Origin: Phycomyces nitens
Lineage: Eukaryota; Mucoromycota; Mucoromycetes; Mucorales; Phycomycetaceae
Length of the DNA: 64,000 nucleotides
Reading direction: 5' to 3'
NCBI GenBank assembly: GCA_022702545.1
Contig: JAHRBC010000001.1
Coordinates: forward strand, 7,626,001 to 7,690,000
A model generated the notes under the pieces. That model worked only from the letters and a program-made list of their open reading frames with translations, made no database searches and was not told the DNA's origin. Shown piece after piece: positions 56,759 to 64,000 of the stretch (position 1 is its first letter; every line of letters begins with the position of its first letter). A program made the translations under genes and the position numbers.

Positions 56759-58495
56759 TTAGTCACGGCGAATGAAGCTCTTGACTGCTCTCAGGATGGC
56801 AACCCAGTCCATCATAACTGGAGTGCATACCAGGAGTGAGAGTCCAAAGGCAAGCATAAGCGTCTCAAAGCCAGAAGAGGCCATGACAGCGCCCGCAAGC
56901 ACAGGACCAATGAACATGCCGATGGAATAGGCCATATTGTACAATGCATATACTATACATGGGCGTACAAAGTCAGTCAAGAGTCCCACAGTGTATTTAT
57001 TATATATTTACCTTGTGCATAAGCAGCGCCGCCCTACAAATAAACCGGTTTGTTAGATGGGATCTTATCAACCCATGAAATCAATATTTACCATATCATG
57101 TACAGTCTCGCCCATCTCTGGCAGGACTGGTGTGAGGGTAACAGGGCTAGAGAGACCAAAGATCATCAGTGGAGGGATAATCAGGTAGATTGAGTCAAAG
57201 TGGAGAGCAACCAGGGGAGCTGCAAAGGCCATCATAACCATTCCAGTAGCAGAAATGACCTGGCGACCAATCTACAAATCAAGTTTTGTCAGTGGTCTAG
57301 ATATCCCACTGCCAAAGCCCAGCTTACCTTATCTGACAGATGTCCGATAAGAGGTGCAAGGAAAGCAGGGACTACCATGGCCACAAAGATCACTACGAAA
57401 AGGGTTAGCAAAGTCCAAAGTACTCCCATGTTACATACACCCAATTGTCGAGGCAGAGGCATTGTAGGTCAATTGAAGATGGATAGGAAGGGCAGGCTCG
57501 ATACCAGCAAACACAGAGGCACTCACGACCACACAGAGCAAGCAAGACATGATCCGCCAGTTTTTCAGCAAGAGCCACATTGTTACCTTTGGCTTCTTGT
57601 GTGGCAGGAGCGGTGTTTCTTCATTGGTTGTGAACGAGCCCTCTCCCTCGATTTCTTCCTGGGCCCTGGACACCTTGACAGAGGTCTTTTCGGTATGCTT
57701 CTTATGCAGTGGTTCTGCAATCCACACAATAGCAATGAAATTGATTACAGCAAATCCAGCACAGAAAGTAAAGGGAGCACTAAAGCCACCATATTCATAT
57801 AGAAATCCACCGGCAGCAGGCCCGATAGCGAATCCTACAGTGTGCGCAGTCAGCACAGTTCCCATCACGACACCTAGTTTCTTTGTAGGAAAGACATCGG
57901 CAAGCATTCCTAATCCAATGGTCCTAAATAGACGGCCAGGTTAATGAGGATGTTGGTTATCTTTGGTGGTCTGAGTTTATGGCTGCTTACCAAGATGCAC
58001 CTCCTGCGACACCTTGGGCAACTCTGGCAAGTACAAGAAGAACATATGTATCTGCAACAGCAAATGCGAGAGTAGACACCACAAGGCCAAGCATACCGGC
58101 CATCATTGGATAGCGTCTGTTCTGGTACTTGTCGGATAGGATAGCGAATACGGGTGTAGCCAGCAACAGTCCAAAGGCTATATCGAGCGAAAATTATTAC
58201 GGCGTACCAAAAAAAAAGTTTTTTTCTTATTCTTCTTCTTCTTCTTCTGTTTACCATAACATCCAAATAAAAAGCCAACCATGGTAGAATTGCCCTTGAG
58301 TCGGTCGATCACAAGCATCGGCAGACAGGGAATCACGACACCATAGACAAGCATATCACTTTTTGATAGATTAGGATTAGAACAATGGTATAAAATACAC
58401 TCAACTTACATAAAGAGTGTCAGTGCAACCACACAGGCAACGCTGATACGTGACCTGCGTGCTCTGTACCAAGCAGAACCAGATGGATCGGCCAT
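56759..58495 (-). CDS. MFS transporter, SLC18 / DHA1-like H+ antiporter
   Basis: Eight exons (58410-58495, 58255-58358, 57991-58177, 57439-57923, 57328-57392, 57092-57271, 57012-57033, 56759-56952) total 1323 nt, giving 440 residues. Hydrophobic segments fit about 12 transmembrane helices. The first-loop signature appears as GLLLATPVFAILSDKYQNRRYPMM, matching the G-x-L-x-D-R-x-G-R/K-R/K loop 2-3 of the superfamily. LGVVMGTVLTAHTVGFAIGPAAGG matches the G-x-x-x-G-P-x-x-G-G motif C of drug:H+ antiporters. The overall order resembles vesicular amine transporters (SLC18) and fungal relatives. The substrate is unknown. Exon 7 is only 22 nt. A basic C-terminus (RAVKSFIRRD) ends the protein. Confidence 0.87.
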
Positions 58496-58780
58496 GGTTG
58501 GGCTTTTACGGCCGGTTGAGTTGGCGGGTATTCCAGTCATACCAAAATCACAAGATAATGAACTTGGAAGGAAAGCGAAAGAGAAATGCTGTGAATAGAA
58601 AGGTGTTTATCAACACATTTTTTGTGCGCATTTTGAGGTGCAAATAAGACTGGCTGCGATGAATATGAAAGTCAGATGTGGCGACTGAAATCCTAACCTC
58701 CAAAGGCTGTCAATCTTGTGAACCCATTCAACCTTATCACGGCTCCTGGCCTCTATTGTTATTATCACCCTCTTTTTCTC
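58496..58780. promoter_or_regulatory. Bidirectional promoter, MFS transporter and D2HGDH
   Basis: 285 bp between divergent start codons. It includes pyrimidine-rich sequence just before 58781. The short spacing suggests shared regulation, which is inference. Confidence 0.4.
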
Positions 58781-60906
58781 ATGCTTTCTTCTTCTATTAA
58801 ACGGGCTCTGAGGCACACTGCTCTTTCTCGGTCCGCTCAATTGCATACCTCCAGAAACGTACTTGCTCCCCTCACCCCTCTTACTTGTACCAAGCACCCC
58901 GAGCTCAAAAGAAGCACTGTATTCAAAGAGGTTTATATTATTCACCAAGCCTTGCTGGCTGTTGGTGTTGTTGTTGCTGTTTCTGATGCTCCCATTGCCC
59001 ACAATTTAGTTGCAAGAAGTTGATGTAGATTACTTTAGAACCGTCCTCTCTCCCAACAATATCCTTTACCATCCTCAGCCGGAAACACCAGAAAAGTCGA
59101 TTCTGGCCCACCACAACGTCGACTGGTTCAACCTCTATCGTGGTACCTCTTCGTACGTCTCAACCTAATTAGCTCATGCAAAACCAGGTACTCACGCCAC
59201 TCACGGGGTCGTTAGGCTATGCCTCTTTCCCACAACTACCGACCAAGTGTCTCGTATCCTACGCTATTGCAACGACAACAAGCTCGCGGTTGTACCCCAA
59301 GGAGGAAACACTGGTGTCAGTGGAGGTGCAGTTCCGGTATTTGATGAAATCATTGTAAACATGTCCAAGATGAACACCATCAGATCATTCGACACCATCT
59401 CTGGTGTAGCTGTTGTTGATGCGGGTGTTATCCTCGAGGTGCTTGACCAGTACCTTGAGCCCAAGGGACATATGGTACCCCTCGATCTTGGTGCAAAGGG
59501 ATCTTGTCAGCTGGGTGGAAATGTGAGCACCAACGCAGGCGGTTTGCGTTTGATGCGTTATGGAAATCTCCATGGAAACGTGCTTGGGCTAGAAGTCGTA
59601 AGTGATGATATTTCGGTCTCACAGATCTCTGTGTATCCTGTACTCATCTCTTAATCGCTCTAGGTATTGGCTGACGGTACTATTCTCCATAACCTCTCGA
59701 CACTCCGAAAAGATAATACGGGATATGATTTGAAGCAAATGTTTATTGGTGCTGAAGGAACCCTTGGGCTGGTAACCGGTGTTGCGCTTTCAACTCCAAG
59801 ACGTGCAAAGGTAAGAATAGGACCAATTTAACGAAAATCGCCCTGAATTTGAAACGTTTCACTTTAATATTAACAAATTCTGGACTTTGCCAGTCCACAC
59901 ACGTGGCCATGGTGGGTCTGCCTTCTTTTGAGCATGTTCAAAAGGCATTTGTGATGGCCAAAGAAGATTTGTCTGAGATTCTTTCGGGTAAATCTTTTGC
60001 CATGATTATCTTGAGAGAAAACCTTATTTATTCGGGGTTTGTAAAATATAGCCTTTGAATTCTGGGATCATGATTCAGTCGGTATAGTCAAACAAGAGAT
60101 GATGCAAGAGACATCGTATCCAATTCAAGGTGAACATGCATTCTATGCATTGCTCGAGACTCAGGGAAGCCGGGATGAGCATGATGGAGAGGCAAGTCCT
60201 AATGGATCTTTAATCGCACCCAATTCAGGGTTCTGATGGCTTTTTGAATAGAAACTCAATGATTATCTCGAACGACTGATGGAGACCTCTGTGGCAAACG
60301 ATGGTGTGATTGCCCAAGACAATACCCAAGTAAAGAGTTTGTGGGCATGGCGTGAAAAGATTCCCGAGTCCATGGCAAAAGCAGGAGTGGCCATGACTTA
60401 TGATGTAGCAATGGAGGTCCCTCTTTTGTATAGAATGGTGGAGGATGCCAAGAAGCATTTTGGTGAAAAGGGTCTGCTTGGCCCTGGAAAACTGTATTCA
60501 AACCTACTAGGCTTTGGCCATGTCGGAGACGGAGTAAGATCAATGGGAATGTATAGTAAATCAAAGCTAACATTCTGTGGATTAGAATCTGCATATCATG
60601 GCTAATGTAAAGGACTTTGGCCACAAGGCTCAGGCTGACATGGACGATTTTGTATTCAAATGGGCTAGTAAGTTGCAATGTGTACAAAACCTCGGGAGAC
60701 TTAACCAAAGAATTATAGTCGAGCATAACGGATCAATCACAGCAGAGCATGGAGTTGGGATTTCAAAAGTGGGCTATATGAATGATTGCAAGTCAGACAT
60801 TCAACTGAGCCTAATGCGCGCTATAAAAACCGTTTTGGATCCAAAGGGCATCATGAACCCTTACAAGGTTATCCCCAAAGAGAACAGCCAAAAGCAGTTT
60901 ACATAA
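58781..60906 (+). CDS. D2HGDH: D-2-hydroxyglutarate dehydrogenase, mitochondrial FAD enzyme
   Basis: Nine exons total 1626 nt, giving 541 residues: 58781-58930, 59010-59142, 59188-59597, 59664-59810, 59894-59987, 60052-60191, 60252-60533, 60586-60667 and 60719-60906. It oxidises D-2-hydroxyglutarate to 2-oxoglutarate. The N-terminus ([20 protein letters not shown]) looks like a mitochondrial presequence. The FAD-binding PCMH domain shows [40 protein letters not shown] and the [19 protein letters not shown] stretch. The C-terminal FAD-linked oxidase domain shows [12 protein letters not shown] and SITAEHGVG, with the family's substrate and metal histidines. It ends in [11 protein letters not shown]. 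These stretches match animal D2HGDH more closely than D-lactate dehydrogenase. Intron 60192-60251 is GC-AG. Confidence 0.93.
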
Positions 60907-62639
60907 CAAAAGTTCCCACATAATATTTTTTGATGGAGTCAATCAGAGTATCTCCAGACACTAAAAAAGTACACGGATTTAAATATAATTGAAATCACAA
61001 ATCACACTTTTGATACTCTGATCCCTTGTATTTTGGAAATAGAAGCATAGGGTTTCATCCCTAAATCCAATCCCTAATGCTTTATAGTTTGTGTCATTTT
61101 ATTGGTGCTTAGATTTCAATGACAACGCAGACACCATTCTTTTAAATTATTACTATCAGTGCTTCTTATTTTACTTGAGAAAGGGTATGCGAAAATCGAA
61201 TACCAACTACTGGTTTAACTCGTAACTTATTTGATCAATGTGGGTTTTTGTCCTGCCAATTGGACATTAAAATAGCTTGTCTGAATAACCAATTATATTT
61301 CGCATTACAAGCTTTAAATACAACCCACTCTCTTTCTCATAGCAGCTTAAAGATTTTATACAAAGGTTTATATAGATATATAGTTTTTTTTTTACTTTGC
61401 ACATGTTACCACCAGTGAGCCATTCAAGTATATGTTATCAGTTTGCTTTCATATCAAACGTAATCTTTGGTGTAGTATGCAATTAATAGGAATGTCATCA
61501 AGTGGTAACTTTTTATTGATATCCAAATTACAATTGAGGTAAATGTACCTAAATATTTTATCTTTATGAGGGCTTGTAAATATAATAGCTTGTCTTGCCC
61601 GTTTGTTGCTGCTACATACATGAATCGATTGTGGTTCAAATCAAGTGTTGTATTTGGCATTCTTAAATGTCTGGTAAAATTATATATGGGCCAAGACAGC
61701 TGGACTATCAGAGATCGATATAGACTACTATGTAGAAACCCTTATCCGGCACAAAGGTACAATGTCTGATCCATGGCAGGGTACTGTCCACAAGTACTCG
61801 ATTAACTGTCACCACAGTCATTGCAATAGTCAATATCTAGGTTGACTTGACTTGGCTCAATAGTTATAAATATTTGTAGAATTGTTCATTCAATTAACTT
61901 TTAATTCGATTCGACTTCATTAATCTTCATACAATAAAGTAATTTCAATGTACCTATTGTCCCTTAAGTACCAATTATCCCAGCAAGTAATCCAATATTC
62001 TCAAAGTAGTTTCTATTTGACAAGACCAACAGCAGTCTACTTTTTGAGACCATATTAGTTTTGTTTCAAATGGCTGAGGACTGACCTCAATATATTTAAA
62101 AGTGTGGATACATCTTTAAGATATGTTGGATTCATTCGGGAAATTCACTTTATTTGAGAATTCATACTGCGAATGTATCTGATTATTGTCAGAAAATTAT
62201 ACAAGTAGCTATAAATGGCAAGGAAAATAAAATCATGTTGGCTAGTTAATACTTGCAGTACTTGTCGATTGGTTTCAAATCATCAGCAGGGGATGTTAAT
62301 CGTTGTAATTTGCACAAGCTATTGGAAAAGCTGAGAATAGATGATAATATAGTCATAAGTGTTTGCTTCGTACATTGATATCACAATATTTCTCTTTACC
62401 TTTGAATTTTTCCTACATCTTTACAAAAACAGGACTATAATGTAGGCTTTCTTGACTACTGTGAATGTCATACTTTTAAAAAAAAATCTTTAGAAACAAG
62501 CACCTTGCCCTTTTGATTTTATACTGTGATAACATGGCTTTTTTAATCCGAATCTATGGGGGTCAAGACCAAAGTACTTGGGATTTTTATATCCAACAAC
62601 AGATATAACGCTTTGTCTCTTTAATTATGTATATTCATG
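60907..62639. other. AT-rich intergenic region
   Basis: About 1.7 kb with no supportable gene on either strand. Only short open frames of random type are seen. Confidence 0.55.
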
Positions 62640-63830
62640 AGATGTATAGACATTGTTCTTTAAGATATTACTTTTACAGTGATAAAAATATATTATATTT
62701 AATAAATAATGCTCAATTTTATTTTTCTTCAAGTGACAAACTGATCATCCGTATAAAGACTATATATTTCACAAACATCTACATTTACCATTTTCCAGAT
62801 TTCTTGAAAAGCTTCTTTCAATTCTTTTTGATTGGTAGGTTTGGGGAACCTAATTCTCAAAAGATCATAGAAATTAGTCCAGATATTTTCTACATGGCTC
62901 AAGTTAGGACTATTTAATAAGCACTTCAAAACCTTTAAGCCGAAATTGTTTTTATACATTTCTAAAATTGATACGTTGTGAGAGATGGTGTTGTCTTTTT
63001 ATAAAAGTAGCCATGGTTATCTGCATTAATAATATCATTGTCTAATAGCAAAAGACAGTCTTTAAAACCTAGTATTTTTTTTGGTAATCATGTTAATATC
63101 CGGTATGACTAATGGTCCAACCCCTCCTGACCAGATACACCTCAAGACCATAATAATGCCTCGATTTTTTGAACATCTGTAGCAAGATAGTCATGGTAGT
63201 GCTTTTTATTAGGCGCAGACCAAATATTGTCAAATCCATTCTTAAATAGAGTGAACTTGGGATCATCACCCCAAATCACCTTTTCCCATTGTTTATCCCG
63301 ATTTTTTTTTTACAATTTTGTAAAAAGCATAGTCCCCAAAAATATGCTCGTTAAACAGAAAATAATTCACAATACTTAAATATGAATGAATGTCAGCTCT
63401 CCAAAGATTTACTAAAAGTCTTTGAAAAAACCAGACCTCTCTCTTATTTTATTGAATGTCCAAAGTAGCAAAATTTCTGTACCAATTTCTCTTCAATTCA
63501 AAAACAAGATATTTTTCTTCTCTGCGTGTAAGTAGTCTTAATTTTTTGGGTGGCTTCTTGTCATTATCAAATCAGGTTTCCTTGTGTTTTTTAAGAATAA
63601 AAGAGATTTTTGAAAGGAGTATGTTTTCGTATCTGGGAATTTTTGCAGGTTTCATTCCGTCTACGTTAAATTGAGTTATGGCTCCTTTTATTAATCTGAA
63701 AGTCTTTAAAGATCTTATGAAGTTGAACATTTTGTACTTTAGGTAGCTTGTTAAAGATACCAATAGAATTTAAGAGGTTGAGAAAAGTAAAGTGTAAAGG
63801 TGGATTAAAAACGAAGGCCCGATGTTGAAA
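62640..63830 (-). mobile_element. Tc1-like transposase relic
   Basis: Minus-strand frames in several registers follow the transposase order. The N-terminal region (63572-63763) has the length and basic character of the helix-turn-helix part. WEKVIWGDDPKFTLFKNG corresponds to WSDESxFTLF-N. IWSGGVGPLVI corresponds to the IWGCFWxGGVGPL stretch. SPNLSHVENIW corresponds to SPDLNPIENLW. The first catalytic region is changed and several frameshifts and stops are present, so it is dead. Terminal inverted repeats were not identified. Confidence 0.75.
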
Positions 63831-64000
63831 AGCAAATGGTTTACTCTAGACACTATATTAGTCTGTGCTTTTTCCTGTTTAAGCATACGTTGATTGATTG
63901 TTCTGGTCTAACAATCAATTCTCCGATATTCTTGATAGAATTAGTAGTGTATTTGACCTCACCCTGATTGTTTTTGACTTATGTATAGCTGGATTATTTT

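Overview
The window looks like nuclear DNA of a filamentous fungus. Signs of this are genes with many short introns (about 50-80 nt, GT-AG with two GC-AG cases), AT-rich intergenic DNA, and fungal-type housekeeping genes (NOC2, MED14, a Rom2/Rgf1-type RhoGEF, D-2-hydroxyglutarate dehydrogenase). A Twinkle-type mitochondrial helicase together with LINE and Tc1-like families suggests an early-diverging lineage such as Mucoromycota. That placement is inference; no rRNA or other marker is present.

The left 24 kb is repeat-rich. A kelch-repeat membrane protein gene and about 2.7 kb of its upstream DNA occur twice in direct orientation, at 1-3764 and 20244-23967. The left copy is cut by the window edge. 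Between the copies lie a near-full-length but decayed LINE (3766-10830) that itself carries two insertions, an intact F-box gene (11227-13101), a structurally intact Tc1-like transposon (13405-14744), a 5'-truncated LINE with clear target-site duplications (14780-17502), and a small acidic-protein gene (18011-18391). Tc1 relics also lie within the duplicated block.

The right 40 kb is mostly ordinary euchromatin. In order it holds: NOC2 (-); a small unknown gene (+); a peroxisomal-type copper amine oxidase (+); a SIKE/FGFR1OP2-like coiled-coil gene (+), convergent with an alkyladenine-glycosylase-like gene (-); a DEP-DH-PH-CNH RhoGEF (+); a CpG-depleted dead Tc1 element; a gene relic; a Myb/SANT-like Gln-rich gene (+); MED14 (-); a Twinkle primase-helicase (+), convergent with a PPR protein (-); an MFS transporter (-), divergent from D-2-hydroxyglutarate dehydrogenase (+); and a decayed Tc1 relic at the right end.

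Exon models for kelch copy 2, NOC2, the small acidic gene, the amine oxidase, SIKE-like, RhoGEF, MED14, Twinkle, MFS and D2HGDH were assembled by hand. Each closes in frame from start to stop, which supports the splice sites. No tRNA, rRNA or CRISPR was found. I saw no clearly new multi-gene system. The most unusual items are element-specific CpG loss in one Tc1 copy, the nested-LINE archaeology, a Twinkle with primase-type residues retained, and a divergent AAG-like protein.
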